A stretch of 44,635 nt of DNA, from NCBI GenBank assembly GCA_018266555.1, contig JAFEAF010000020.1, forward strand, positions 274 to 44,908, written 5' to 3'. Each line of letters opens with the position of its first letter. Position 1 is the stretch's first letter. A program made the position numbers and the translations under genes. Below the pieces are notes generated by a model. The model did no database searches and was not told where the DNA came from. It saw only the letters and a list, made by a program, of their open reading frames with translations. This DNA is from Bacteroidota bacterium (lineage in GTDB: Bacteria; Bacteroidota; Bacteroidia; Chitinophagales; Chitinophagaceae). Positions 25,067-32,697 of this stretch are shown in pieces.

Positions 25067-25155
25067 CACTTTTATTAACTCTGAGATATAATGCTATTAA
25101 ATACGGATTAACAATGCAAGGATTAATACGATAAAATTTGTTCATCCTTAAAAAA

Positions 25156-25677
25156 ATGTATATGAAAAAATTATTGCTGGTATTAAGTTTTCTTATAACT
25201 ACAGGACCCATAGTTTATGCTCAGAAATATGCCATCATTGATACCCGGTATATCCTGGATAAACTTCCGGATTATAAGCAATCACAGCAACAGCTGGATG
25301 CTATTGCTGCTGATTGGCAAAAGGAAATAGATGCCAAACAGGCCGAACTGGATAAAATGTATAAAGATTACGATGCAGAGCAGGTCATGCTCAGCGATGA
25401 TCTCAGGAAAAAAAGGGAAGACCAGTTGTTTCAAAAAGAAAAAGACCTCAGGGATCTGCAGCGCAAACGATTTGGTTTTGAGGGAGATTTGTTTAAAAAA
25501 AGACAGGAGCTGATCAAGCCTATTCAGGATAAAGTATATAACGCTGTTCAGAAGATTGCTGCTCAGCGGGGTTATGATTTTGTACTCGATAAAAGTGAAG
25601 GAATTACTGTTATCTTTGCCGACCCTAAACTGGACAAGAGCGAAGACATATTGAGGGAATTGGGAGTAAAGAATTAA
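25156..25677 (+). CDS. OmpH/Skp family periplasmic chaperone (first of the pair)
   Basis: A Skp-like periplasmic chaperone that carries unfolded outer-membrane proteins to BamA. The 173-residue precursor has a signal peptide ending VYAQ. The mature protein is largely coiled-coil (QQLDAIAADWQKEIDAKQAE, then LRDLQRKRFGFEG) and ends with the conserved C-terminal core AAQRGYDFVLDKSEGI. The start may be ATG 25156 or the second ATG at 25162. It follows bamA by about 90 bases and precedes a second OmpH gene by 108 bases, a tandem pair common in this phylum. Confidence 0.9.
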   Translation: MYMKKLLLVLSFLITTGPIVYAQKYAIIDTRYILDKLPDYKQSQQQLDAIAADWQKEIDAKQAELDKMYKDYDAEQVMLSDDLRKKREDQLFQKEKDLRDLQRKRFGFEGDLFKKRQELIKPIQDKVYNAVQKIAAQRGYDFVLDKSEGITVIFADPKLDKSEDILRELGVKN

Positions 25678-25785
25678 AATTTGTTAAAATAAATCAATAC
25701 GCAACATTTTTTTATTCTTATTGATCTTAAAAAGAGTTCTCATATTTCATTTAATTTTTAATCAGAAAACGATAAAGAAAAATTC

Positions 25786-26310
25786 ATGAAAAATTTGAAA
25801 GTATTAGCGGTTTTAATGGGCTTGTTTATAGCCTGTACTGCCGGCGCTCAGGTAAAAATCGGTTATATAAGTGTGGATAATATGGTTGGCCTGATGCCTG
25901 AAACAGCAAAAGCAGATACATTGATTCAGCAATTTCAGGCCGATTCATTACAGCCGAGATATAACTATACATTGTCTGAATACCTCCGCAAAGACAGTAT
26001 AGTGAATGGCAAAGATTCTTTAAAAACACCGGCAGCTGTCCGGAATCAAATTCGCCAGGAAATGCAAAATAATGCTTATGAATTACAAAACTGGCAGGCT
26101 ATTGCGCAGCAGGCAACAGAGAATAAACAAAATGAATTATTGGCGCCGATTTATAAAAAAGTACAGGATGCTATTACGCAGGTAGCGAAAGAGAATGGCT
26201 ATACTTATATTTTACATAGAGAAAGTGCGATTGTTGTTCCCCCTGAAAACGATATATCAGCATTAGTAGCAAAAAAACTAAACATTAAACTCCCGCAACA
26301 AAAAAATTAA
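25786..26310 (+). CDS. OmpH/Skp family periplasmic chaperone (second of the pair)
   Basis: A second Skp-like chaperone precursor of 174 residues. The signal peptide ends TAGAQ (about residue 22). The N-terminal strand KIGYISVDNMVGLMPETAKA and the C-terminal core AKENGYTYILHRESAI frame the protein, with a helical, Gln/Asn-rich middle. It diverges clearly from its neighbour, sharing only the fold-defining ends, so the two probably have distinct clients or form mixed assemblies. It is downstream of the first ompH and upstream of a 291-base gap leading to murI. Confidence 0.88.
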   Translation: MKNLKVLAVLMGLFIACTAGAQVKIGYISVDNMVGLMPETAKADTLIQQFQADSLQPRYNYTLSEYLRKDSIVNGKDSLKTPAAVRNQIRQEMQNNAYELQNWQAIAQQATENKQNELLAPIYKKVQDAITQVAKENGYTYILHRESAIVVPPENDISALVAKKLNIKLPQQKN

Positions 26311-26601
26311 TATGTAAATTAAAGCCACATTTTACCGGTGACCTTTTATTTATAATTTTTTTCATTTCTTCTTTTGCAAGCCATCTGTGATTTTCAAATT
26401 AATATTTTGATTCATTTACCAATATAAAAACAGGTTGTTTTTATCTTAACGTAAAAATCAGGGATTCGAATTTGTTTAAAATGTCTTCCGATTGGCTTAT
26501 GGGTTCGTGTTTCTGAAAATATTACGATTTACTTACTTTGTAATGGGGTGGCTGCATTATTAATTTCTTTAACTTAATAATTTTTTGTATCTTTTTTTAA
26601 T

Positions 26602-27426
26602 ATGCCTTTCCAATCTCCCATTGGTGTTTTTGACTCCGGATACGGAGGTTTGACAGTGTTGAAAGAAATTGTCAGAACCCTTCCCCAATACGATTACATT
26701 TATCTGGGTGATAATGCAAGAGCTCCTTATGGGAACAGATCTTATGAAACCGTATATCGTTACACGCTGGAATCTGTCAAATGGTTTTTTAATCAGAATT
26801 GTTCTCTGGTAATACTTGCATGCAATACGGCTTCAGCAAAAGCTTTAAGGACTATCCAGCAAAATGATCTTCCTCAAATAGCTCCGGATAAAAGAGTATT
26901 GGGCGTGATAAGACCAACTACTGAAATAATCGGAAAATATTCAGAATCAAAAAACGTAGGAATATTAGCTACGAACGGGACTGTTGCTTCTGATTCCTAT
27001 CCTATTGAGATCGGAAAATTCTTTCCTGAAATAAAAGTTTATCAGGAGGCTTGTCCTATGTGGGTGCCCTTGGTTGAAAATAACGAATATCAAAACCATG
27101 GTGCGGATTATTTTATCAGAAAAAATATCCACAACATTTTTGAAAAAGGAAAGAATATAGATGTAATCCTTCTTGCCTGCACACATTATCCATTATTATC
27201 AGAAAAAATTGAAAAACATTTACCGGTTGCTGTCAAATTATTATCACAGGGTGAAATTGTCGCCAATAGCCTTAAACATTATTTGCAGCGCCACCCGGAA
27301 ATCGAAAACAAATGCAGTAGAAACAATATGCGATTGTTTTATACGACTGACTCCCCTGAGGATTTTAATAACCATGCCGCAAAATTTTTTGGTAAAGAGA
27401 TTAAGGCAAACCATATTGATTTGTAG
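26602..27426 (+). CDS. murI: Glutamate racemase
   Basis: Interconverts L- and D-glutamate, providing D-Glu for peptidoglycan (cytoplasm). The 274-residue protein has GVFDSGYGGLTVLKEI (8-23), the first catalytic Cys in ILACNTASAKA and the second in LLACTHYPLLSEKI. The DNARAPYG segment for substrate binding is present. It is the last clear gene of the envelope block. The preceding 291-base gap holds a weak AT-rich hairpin (AAAAACA/TGTTTTT, 26426-26442) and no clear gene. Confidence 0.96.
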   Translation: MPFQSPIGVFDSGYGGLTVLKEIVRTLPQYDYIYLGDNARAPYGNRSYETVYRYTLESVKWFFNQNCSLVILACNTASAKALRTIQQNDLPQIAPDKRVLGVIRPTTEIIGKYSESKNVGILATNGTVASDSYPIEIGKFFPEIKVYQEACPMWVPLVENNEYQNHGADYFIRKNIHNIFEKGKNIDVILLACTHYPLLSEKIEKHLPVAVKLLSQGEIVANSLKHYLQRHPEIENKCSRNNMRLFYTTDSPEDFNNHAAKFFGKEIKANHIDL

Positions 27427-27507
27427 CGGGTTGGCGTTCAATGAAATTTCTTTAATATTCTTTTCAAAAATCTGAGCTTAAGAACCTACAATCTAAACCG
27501 CATCTCT

Positions 27508-27515
27508 TACCTTTG
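27508..27515 (+). promoter_or_regulatory. Bacteroidota -7 element upstream of rpmH
   Basis: TACCTTTG matches TAnnTTTG perfectly. A transcript starting just after it would have a leader of about 125 bases before the rpmH ATG. Confidence 0.6.
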
Positions 27516-27521
27516 CCGTCC

Positions 27522-27646
27522 TTTCACAAACATCAGGTGTGGTGGCCTGTTGTGAAAATTGAAACTTGGTCCGTTCTCCCGGGCCGCATTTCAAAATCCT
27601 TCATTATTGAAGCATTGAAGGGAAAACAGTGAAAAAATAAAATATT
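27522..27646 (+). promoter_or_regulatory. Structured 5' leader of rpmH
   Basis: Three stem-loops are visible. The first pairs TTTCACAA (27522-27529) with TTGTGAAA (27550-27557) and, inside it, CAGG (27534-27537) with CCTG (27546-27549). The second pairs GGTCC (27568-27572) with GGGCC (27581-27585). In the third, CTTCA (27599-27603) can pair with TGAAG at either 27608-27612 or 27616-27620. The first stem begins almost exactly where the transcript should start. I do not recognise a known L34 leader family, so an autoregulatory role is a hypothesis. Confidence 0.45.
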
Positions 27647-27802
27647 ATGAAACGTACATTTCAACCTCATCGCCGTCGCCGCAAATCCGTTCATGGATTT
27701 CGTAAACGTATGCAGACTGCCAATGGCCGCAAAGTGCTGGCCAGCCGTCGAAAAAAAGGCCGTAAGAAATTATCGGTCTCTGATGAAAGAAAATTGAAAT
27801 AA
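27647..27802 (+). CDS. rpmH: 50S ribosomal protein L34
   Basis: A 51-residue, highly basic ribosomal protein ([18 protein letters not shown] at the N-terminus, then [15 protein letters not shown]). It is too short for typical ORF cut-offs but unmistakable. The C-terminus is a few residues longer than the usual 44-47 residues, ending SVSDERKLK. It is followed by a hairpin and rnpA, the classic rpmH-rnpA-yidD order. Confidence 0.97.
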   Translation: MKRTFQPHRRRRKSVHGFRKRMQTANGRKVLASRRKKGRKKLSVSDERKLK

Positions 27803-27843
27803 TTCTCCCTTTGAAAGAAAGGGATGGGTTAGTTAATTAAATG

Positions 27844-27874
27844 GTCTCGCCTCAGGCGGGACTATTTTAATTTT
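27844..27874 (+). terminator. Hairpin between rpmH and rnpA
   Basis: GTCTCGCC (27844-27851) pairs with GGCGGGAC (27855-27862), one G-T wobble, loop TCA, followed by a T-rich stretch. It would end or attenuate rpmH transcription. Its T-rich tail overlaps the rnpA -7 element. A smaller hairpin CCCTTT/AAAGGG lies just upstream (about 27807-27826). Confidence 0.5.
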
Positions 27875-27875
27875 G
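27868..27875 (+). promoter_or_regulatory. Bacteroidota -7 element upstream of rnpA
   Basis: TAATTTTG matches TAnnTTTG and ends 4 bases before the rnpA ATG. Transcription would begin at or near the start codon, so the rnpA message from this promoter may be leaderless. Confidence 0.5.
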
Positions 27876-27879
27876 CATC

Positions 27880-28272
27880 ATGGCCAGGCAATTTACTTTA
27901 GGGAAACATGAGCGATTAAAAAGCCGAAAGCAAATCGAGCAATTATTTCGGGAAGGGAAAAAAATTGCTGTGTCGCCTTTTTACATTTATTATATAGTCC
28001 AGTCAATTCCTGGCGAAGCACCTTACCCTCTTCAGTTCGGAGTAGGTGTTTCGGCAAAGAATTTTAAAAGAGCTGTGGATAGGAACCGGATTAAACGACT
28101 GACAAAGGAAGCATACCGCCTGGAGAAAATTTCATTGCAGCAAAAACTGAAAGATAAAAACAAACAATTGCGGATTTTTTTTATTTATTCCGGAAAAGAA
28201 CTTCCCGATTTTAATATGGTTAAAGAAAAAATGACAACAGCATTAAAAAAACTGGAGAAGAACATTGATTAA
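27880..28272 (+). CDS. rnpA: Ribonuclease P protein component
   Basis: Protein cofactor of RNase P, which trims tRNA 5' ends. The 130-residue basic protein has [19 protein letters not shown] at the start and the RNR signature in [18 protein letters not shown]. The length is slightly above typical because of a Lys-rich C-terminal tail. It overlaps the start of yidD by 8 bases, which suggests translational coupling. Confidence 0.96.
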   Translation: MARQFTLGKHERLKSRKQIEQLFREGKKIAVSPFYIYYIVQSIPGEAPYPLQFGVGVSAKNFKRAVDRNRIKRLTKEAYRLEKISLQQKLKDKNKQLRIFFIYSGKELPDFNMVKEKMTTALKKLEKNID

Positions 28273-28498
28273 AACATTTTTTCAAATACTCGGCTTCCCG
28301 TTTATTGCATTGATAAAACTGTATCAGTGGATCATTTCTCCGTGGATCGGGCCTAAATGCCGGTTCACACCCACTTGTTCTCATTACGCAGTAGAAGCAT
28401 TAAAAAAACATGGCGTATTTAAAGGATTATGGCTGGCGATAAGACGAATTTCCCGCTGCCATCCATGGGGCGGTAGTGGATATGATCCCGTTCCTTAA
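28265..28498 (+). CDS. yidD: Membrane protein insertion efficiency factor YidD
   Basis: A 77-residue protein that assists YidC-dependent membrane insertion. The Cys-rich family core [22 protein letters not shown] is intact, split here as [20 protein letters not shown], followed by [17 protein letters not shown]. The N-terminus has a hydrophobic amphipathic segment. The start is TTG at 28265, the only standard start codon between the preceding in-frame stop (28244-28246) and the conserved region. It overlaps rnpA by 8 bases, with a GGAG sequence 8 bases upstream, unusual for this low Shine-Dalgarno phylum. Confidence 0.9.
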   Translation: MIKTFFQILGFPFIALIKLYQWIISPWIGPKCRFTPTCSHYAVEALKKHGVFKGLWLAIRRISRCHPWGGSGYDPVP

Positions 28499-28541
28499 AA
28501 TGAGAATAGTGAGATTACATTTCAATCATAAGAGTTAAACA

Positions 28542-28991
28542 TCATTGCAATTTAAATTGCAATGAACGATCTACAGAATATTTTCCGGCTCCACCAATTA
28601 ATAAAGTAAATGCCATTCCGATAACGAGCAAATGATATTCAAACCCTTCACCACTCTGTATCCCGCTCCAATTCATAAAAAACCCGTTTTGCAGATGCGA
28701 TGTCAGGATAATACCCATAAATAAAGCAATAAATCCTGCTGAAATGATCCTGGTTCCAATGCCGGTAATCAGGAATAAAGAACCAAAAAATTCAAGATTG
28801 ATTATCAAATAACCAATGATCCAGGGTAAATGCAGGGCGCCGGTAAAAAAACCCATGGTGCCGGTAAAACCATAACCACCAAACCAGCCGAGCATTTTTT
28901 GTGCTCCATCGGGAAAGAGGATCAAGCCCAGCGTAATTCTCAGTATAGTGAATGAAATACTTTCATTAGTATAAAATATTTTTTTAAACAT
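28542..28991 (-). CDS. DoxX family membrane protein
   Basis: A 149-residue inner-membrane protein with four hydrophobic segments and the DoxX start pattern RITLGLILFPDGAQKMLGWF, followed by GFTGTMGFFTG. Members are associated with redox stress (thiosulfate:quinone oxidoreductase subunits, and a mycobacterial complex with SodA), but many are uncharacterised. It lies 95 bases downstream of the Crp/Fnr regulator and near sod on the same strand, which fits a stress role. Its last codons form part of a 22-bp palindrome. Confidence 0.85.
   Translation of the reverse strand: MFKKIFYTNESISFTILRITLGLILFPDGAQKMLGWFGGYGFTGTMGFFTGALHLPWIIGYLIINLEFFGSLFLITGIGTRIISAGFIALFMGIILTSHLQNGFFMNWSGIQSGEGFEYHLLVIGMAFTLLIGGAGKYSVDRSLQFKLQ
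28543..28564. repeat. Perfect 22-bp palindrome at the yidD/doxX convergence
   Basis: CATTGCAATTT followed by AAATTGCAATG is a perfect palindrome that overlaps the last seven codons of the DoxX gene (SLQFKLQ). It lies between two convergent genes, so a bidirectional terminator is possible, but no T-tract follows on either strand. Confidence 0.6.
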
Positions 28992-29086
28992 AGCGGGTGC
29001 ATTTTTATTTTAAAAACGAAACACAAAACTCAGATGAAATGCACTTTACTCCAATGATATTTGATAAGAAACAGTCTTGATCTATG

Positions 29087-29677
29087 TTAAGAGGTCTTCT
29101 TGCTTTTAATATACTGACTGCGGATTCTGCTGAGCGATTCGGCCGTAATGCCGAGATAGGAAGCAATATGTTTTAATGGTAACCGTTGTTCCATAGATGG
29201 GTATCGTTCGATGAATTTACAATATCGCTCATCGGCTGAAAGGCTCATACTTTCCAGGATGCGGCTTTGGTTAGCAATAAATGCGTTTTGTAAAAGTAGC
29301 CGGAAGAATCGTTCGAATTTTGGGACCTTCCTGTACAAAATTTCCATCGAAATATTTTCAATACAAAACAATTCTGTGTCTTCAATGGCATCTATATTCA
29401 ATTTAGCGGGAGTTTGGGTTAGAAAGCTGTACATATCCCCCGTCCACCAATCCTCAATTGCGAATTGTATAATGTGTTCCTGGCCTTTTTCGTCTATTGT
29501 ATAAGTTCGTAAACAGCCTTTGTTAATGAAATATTCGTGCCTGGCTATTTCGCCTTCCTGTAGCAGGAATTGTTTTTTTCGCAGCTTTTTTAGCTTTAGT
29601 AGAGATGTGAAAAAGATTCTTTCCTCTTCAGTTAATTCAATAAAACGGGCAATATTTTTTAATATCAGCTCGTACAT
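29087..29677 (-). CDS. Crp/Fnr family transcriptional regulator
   Basis: A 196-residue regulator with a cyclic-nucleotide-binding-like N-terminal domain (about 10-125, including EYFINKGCLRTYTIDEKG) and a C-terminal helix-turn-helix (LKHIASYLGITAESLSRIRS). It lacks an Fnr-type Cys cluster, and the ligand-binding residues diverge from cAMP-binding CRP, so its effector is unknown. Similar regulators in Bacteroidota sit beside DoxX or redox genes and often respond to stress. It lies between sod and doxX on the same strand and could regulate either. The start ATG is at 29677. Confidence 0.88.
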   Translation of the reverse strand: MYELILKNIARFIELTEEERIFFTSLLKLKKLRKKQFLLQEGEIARHEYFINKGCLRTYTIDEKGQEHIIQFAIEDWWTGDMYSFLTQTPAKLNIDAIEDTELFCIENISMEILYRKVPKFERFFRLLLQNAFIANQSRILESMSLSADERYCKFIERYPSMEQRLPLKHIASYLGITAESLSRIRSQYIKSKKTS

Positions 29678-29692
29678 GGAGGAGGCAAATTA

Positions 29693-29721
29693 AACAAAAA
29701 ACCGTCCTGTTTACAGGACGG
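29693..29721 (-). terminator. Rho-independent terminator of the superoxide dismutase gene
   Basis: Read leftward, CCGTCCTG (29721-29714) and CAGGACGG (29709-29702) form a perfect 8-bp stem with a 4-base loop followed by TTTTTTG. It lies 18 bases past the sod stop codon and separates sod from the Crp/Fnr gene. Confidence 0.85.
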
Positions 29722-29739
29722 CCATTATACCCGAAGAAA

Positions 29740-30345
29740 TTATTTTGCAGATGCAAAACGCTCTTCTACTTTTTTCCAATTGACTACATTCCAGAATGCA
29801 CCCAAATATTCAACACGGCGGTTTTGATATTTCAGATAGTAGGCGTGTTCCCAAACATCTACACCAAGAAGGGGGGTACCTTTTACTTCTGCTACATCCA
29901 TCAATGGATTATCCTGGTTTGGGGTAGAAGCAACTTCTAACGTTCCGTTTTTTACAATAAGCCATACCCATCCGCTACCAAATCTTCCGGCTCCTGCAGC
30001 ATTGAATTTTTCTTTGAATGAATCGAATGATCCGAATGCAGCTTTAATAGCATCGGCTAATTTTCCGGATGGTGAACCACCTGCATTTTTTGCCAGGCTT
30101 TCCCAGAAGAAACTGTGATTCCAGTGGCCGCCGCCATTGTTACGAACTGCTGCAGATATTTTCCCGGCATTCGCTACTAATTCTTCCAGCGATTTTCCTT
30201 CATTGGGTGTACCGGCTATAGCTTTATTAAGATTGTCCACATAAGCCTGGTGATGTTTTCCATGATGGATCTGCATGGTCAGTGTGTCAATATGTGGTTC
30301 CAATGCATCATGAGCATAAGGAAGAGAAGGTAATGTAAATGCCAT
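29740..30345 (-). CDS. Superoxide dismutase, Fe/Mn family, Mn-like residues
   Basis: Dismutates superoxide to peroxide and oxygen. The 201-residue protein has all four metal ligands: H27 (IHHGKHH), H77 ([10 protein letters not shown]), D163 and H167 (DVWEHAYY). The metal-type positions look Mn-like: Gly in the GGGHWNH segment and Q144 in PNQDNP, whereas Fe enzymes carry Gln in the first position. There is no signal peptide, so it is cytoplasmic. A -7 element and a palindrome precede it, and a strong terminator follows, so it is monocistronic. Confidence 0.96.
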   Translation of the reverse strand: MAFTLPSLPYAHDALEPHIDTLTMQIHHGKHHQAYVDNLNKAIAGTPNEGKSLEELVANAGKISAAVRNNGGGHWNHSFFWESLAKNAGGSPSGKLADAIKAAFGSFDSFKEKFNAAGAGRFGSGWVWLIVKNGTLEVASTPNQDNPLMDVAEVKGTPLLGVDVWEHAYYLKYQNRRVEYLGAFWNVVNWKKVEERFASAK

Positions 30346-30390
30346 AACTATAAATTTTTTTAATGATTAAAATTGTGTACGAAAGAATAA

Positions 30391-30398
30391 CAAAATTA
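30391..30398 (-). promoter_or_regulatory. Bacteroidota -7 element upstream of sod
   Basis: TAATTTTG on the minus strand matches TAnnTTTG, 45 bases before the sod ATG. Confidence 0.55.
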
Positions 30399-30403
30399 AG
30401 AAG

Positions 30404-30425
30404 ATGAAGTTTAATGAAACTTCAT
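30404..30425. promoter_or_regulatory. Perfect 9-4-9 palindrome overlapping the sod promoter
   Basis: ATGAAGTTT (30404-30412), AATG, AAACTTCAT (30417-30425) is a perfect 9-4-9 inverted repeat of 22 bp. It begins 5 bases upstream of the sod -7 element and covers the expected -33 region. This location and symmetry suggest an operator for a dimeric regulator. It matches neither the FNR nor CRP consensus closely. The Crp/Fnr gene downstream is a candidate partner. Confidence 0.5.
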
Positions 30426-30471
30426 GTCATTGAATTGTTCCTTATCTCGAAAAGATTTACACGTAATAATT

Positions 30472-31344
30472 TTATTGCAGCGAAGGGTCATTAAAAGTAT
30501 CTCCCTGCTTCATATCACCGGTAGTAAACCCTTTTTTAAACCAAAATACCCGTTGAGCCGATGTACCATGTGTAAATGATTCAGGTACTACATAACCCTG
30601 TGCTTCTTTTTGCAAACGATCATCTCCAATGGCATTGGCAGCATTCAGCGCTTCTTCAATATCGCCTGGGTCCAAAATATTTTTCATTTCCTGAGCATGA
30701 TGCGCCCATACGCCTGCAAAAAAATCTGCCTGCAATTCCATCATCACAGAATATTTGTTGTACTCTTCCTGGCTTAATTGCTGCCGTTTCCTTTCCACCA
30801 TATCAGCAATGCCCAATAATTTTTGTACATGATGACCCACTTCATGTGCTACTACATAAGCCATGGCAAAATCTCCCGGCGATTGAAACCGATCTTTTAA
30901 TTCCTGGTAAAAGGAAAGGTCAATATATAATTTTTCATCTCCGGGGCAATAAAATGGTCCTGAAGCCGAGCTGGTATAACCGCATGCTGATTGCACGCCA
31001 TCACGAAATAAAACCAAAGTAGGATCCCTGTATTGTTTTCCTTGCTTTGCAAAAAGATCACTCCAGACTTCTTCAGTGTAACGAAGTACTACTTTTACAA
31101 AATGTGCTCTTTCGTCGTCAGCAGCTTTTTCCTCCGGCGTCATTTCCTGCGTAGTACCTTGCTGGTTTAGTTGCTGATTCATTTGCTGTGTTAATGAACC
31201 ATCATCAGTACCGCCGCCTAACAATAATTTAATGATCAGGAAAATAATTCCAACAGCTCCACCACCAATGGCGAGGCCTTTTCCGGTGGACATGCCCCGC
31301 CGGTCATCTACATTGCTACTTTCTTGTTCTCCGTCTATTCGCAT
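30472..31344 (-). CDS. Neutral zinc metallopeptidase, YpfJ/KPN_02809 family
   Basis: A 290-residue membrane-anchored protein. A short N-terminal cytoplasmic segment with RRGMSTGKG precedes one transmembrane helix (about 23-43, GLAIGGGAVGIIFLIIKLLL), then a Gln-rich linker and the metallopeptidase domain. The HExxH zinc motif is HEVGHH (H167, E168, H171), and MMELQADFFAG downstream supplies a likely third ligand. The catalytic role is inferred; natural substrates are unknown. It starts 29 bases after tadA on the same strand and is probably co-transcribed with it. Confidence 0.9.
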   Translation of the reverse strand: MRIDGEQESSNVDDRRGMSTGKGLAIGGGAVGIIFLIIKLLLGGGTDDGSLTQQMNQQLNQQGTTQEMTPEEKAADDERAHFVKVVLRYTEEVWSDLFAKQGKQYRDPTLVLFRDGVQSACGYTSSASGPFYCPGDEKLYIDLSFYQELKDRFQSPGDFAMAYVVAHEVGHHVQKLLGIADMVERKRQQLSQEEYNKYSVMMELQADFFAGVWAHHAQEMKNILDPGDIEEALNAANAIGDDRLQKEAQGYVVPESFTHGTSAQRVFWFKKGFTTGDMKQGDTFNDPSLQ

Positions 31345-31373
31345 ATATGAGATTTAAAGTTTTCTAAAAATAA

Positions 31374-31811
31374 TTATCTTTTGTTTTTAAAAAAATCTTT
31401 TATTAGTTTGGTACAATCGTCTTTCAAAACGCCACGGATCAATTCTGTTTTCGGATGAAATGGCCAGTTGGCTCCGGCTGTTTTTTTGTAGCCGTTTTTT
31501 TCGTCATCTGCTCCATATACCACTTTCCCTATCTTGCTCCAATACATGGCTCCTGCACACATCAGGCAGGGCTCTACGGTTATGTATAAAGTTGCTTCAG
31601 GAATATATTTTGAGCTAAGAGTATTAAATGCAGACGTCAAAGCGATCATTTCAGCATGTGCCGTTGGGTCATTCAGTTTTTCAACCATATTATGACCCCG
31701 GGCAATTATTTTTTCATTCATGAGTACAATGGCTCCAATAGGCACTTCCCCGTCTTCCGCCGCCCTTTTTGCTTCTTTTATAGCCTGCATCATATAATAC
31801 TCGTCCGTCAT
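31374..31811 (-). CDS. tadA: tRNA-specific adenosine deaminase
   Basis: Deaminates A34 to inosine in tRNA anticodons (Arg in bacteria). The 145-residue protein has the zinc ligand and proton-shuttle motif HAE (H52, E54) in DPTAHAEMIAL and PCxxC (C82, C85) in VEPCLMCAGA. Length and motifs fit TadA; guanine deaminase is a related alternative, but NDPTAHAEM favours TadA. The zinc metallopeptidase gene follows 29 bases later. It is divergent from the third ompH gene. Confidence 0.92.
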   Translation of the reverse strand: MTDEYYMMQAIKEAKRAAEDGEVPIGAIVLMNEKIIARGHNMVEKLNDPTAHAEMIALTSAFNTLSSKYIPEATLYITVEPCLMCAGAMYWSKIGKVVYGADDEKNGYKKTAGANWPFHPKTELIRGVLKDDCTKLIKDFFKNKR

Positions 31812-31958
31812 GCTATATCGAAGTTAATTTTTTATTGGATAATACAACGCTAAAATGGAGCTATTAATGAGAGAATAAGTCCTATATTTACCGCCCCGAA
31901 ATTGAGCCGTGTAGGGCAAAAGAGGGGATTAATCAATTATTTAATTAATAGTGTATTT

Positions 31959-32579
31959 ATGAAAAAATTTCTTTTGGTTTCTTTTATTTTAGGGGCATTA
32001 CTTTTTACCGGAAATGATGGAAAGTCACAATCACTTAAAATTGGTGTTTTTGATCTTGACCTGATGGTGCAGGCTATGCCGGGTTACCGGCAGGTCGATA
32101 GTATGGTACAGATTTATGAGAAAGATTCGTTGACGGAAGAGTACAAATATTATATGAACGAATACCAGCGTCTTGACAGTACTTACAAAGCCGATTCAGT
32201 ATTAGTAGCACAAGGGAAAAAATCAAAAGTGCAGTTGGACATGACATCAACGGATCGTCAGAAATATGCGATGAACCTGGTGTACTGGCAGCAGATTTCG
32301 CAGAATAAATCGAACAACAAAAGAAGTGAGCTGGCACAGCCGTTGTATAAACAGGTAGCAGATGCGTACAAAAAAATATTAGACCGAAAAAAATACAACC
32401 TCATTTTGAAACCGAATACTTATGAGATGGGTTTTCCGATTGATAATGTTTTTATTTCGGTGGCAAAAGAACTTAAGCTGACACAATTGCCGCAGGAACT
32501 TCTGTATCTTGGCGATGATCCCGATGCTGTAAAACAACCCGCAATTAAAAAACCATCAACAGGAGCAAAGAAGCAATAG
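31959..32579 (+). CDS. Third OmpH/Skp family periplasmic protein
   Basis: A 206-residue OmpH-like precursor. The signal peptide runs about 1-24 (MKKFLLVSFILGALLFTG, ending KSQS). The N-terminal strand LKIGVFDLDLMVQAMPGYRQ and C-terminal DRKKYNLILKPNTYEMG match the family, with a longer, Tyr/Asp-rich helical middle and a Lys-rich tail (IKKPSTGAKKQ). It lies about 5.6 kb from the bamA-linked pair and is monocistronic with its own terminator, so it may serve different clients. An in-frame TTG at 31902 would put 19 residues before the signal peptide and is rejected. Confidence 0.85.
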   Translation: MKKFLLVSFILGALLFTGNDGKSQSLKIGVFDLDLMVQAMPGYRQVDSMVQIYEKDSLTEEYKYYMNEYQRLDSTYKADSVLVAQGKKSKVQLDMTSTDRQKYAMNLVYWQQISQNKSNNKRSELAQPLYKQVADAYKKILDRKKYNLILKPNTYEMGFPIDNVFISVAKELKLTQLPQELLYLGDDPDAVKQPAIKKPSTGAKKQ

Positions 32580-32600
32580 CCATAAAATAGATTTATTGTA

Positions 32601-32634
32601 AAAGGGATGCTGATAAAAAGCATCCTTTTTGTTT
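32601..32634 (+). terminator. Rho-independent terminator of the third ompH gene
   Basis: AAAGGGATGC (32601-32610) pairs with GCATCCTTTT (32620-32629, one G-T wobble) around a 9-base loop, and is followed by further T residues. It lies 21 bases after the stop codon. Confidence 0.85.
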
Positions 32635-32697
32635 TGGGTGAAATATTTTTTATAAAAAAATAATTTTATGTACTGCTCCTCTTGAAAATGCAAAACT

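Noticed and set aside
27508-28498. rpmH-rnpA-yidD as a marker for the replication origin
   Set aside because: In many bacteria this trio lies beside dnaA/oriC, but no dnaA or DnaA-box cluster is visible here, and the trio is not a reliable origin marker in Bacteroidota.
30576-31022. 148-codon frame opposite the zinc metallopeptidase
   Set aside because: It is antisense to a gene with an intact HExxH motif and has no start-site or domain support.
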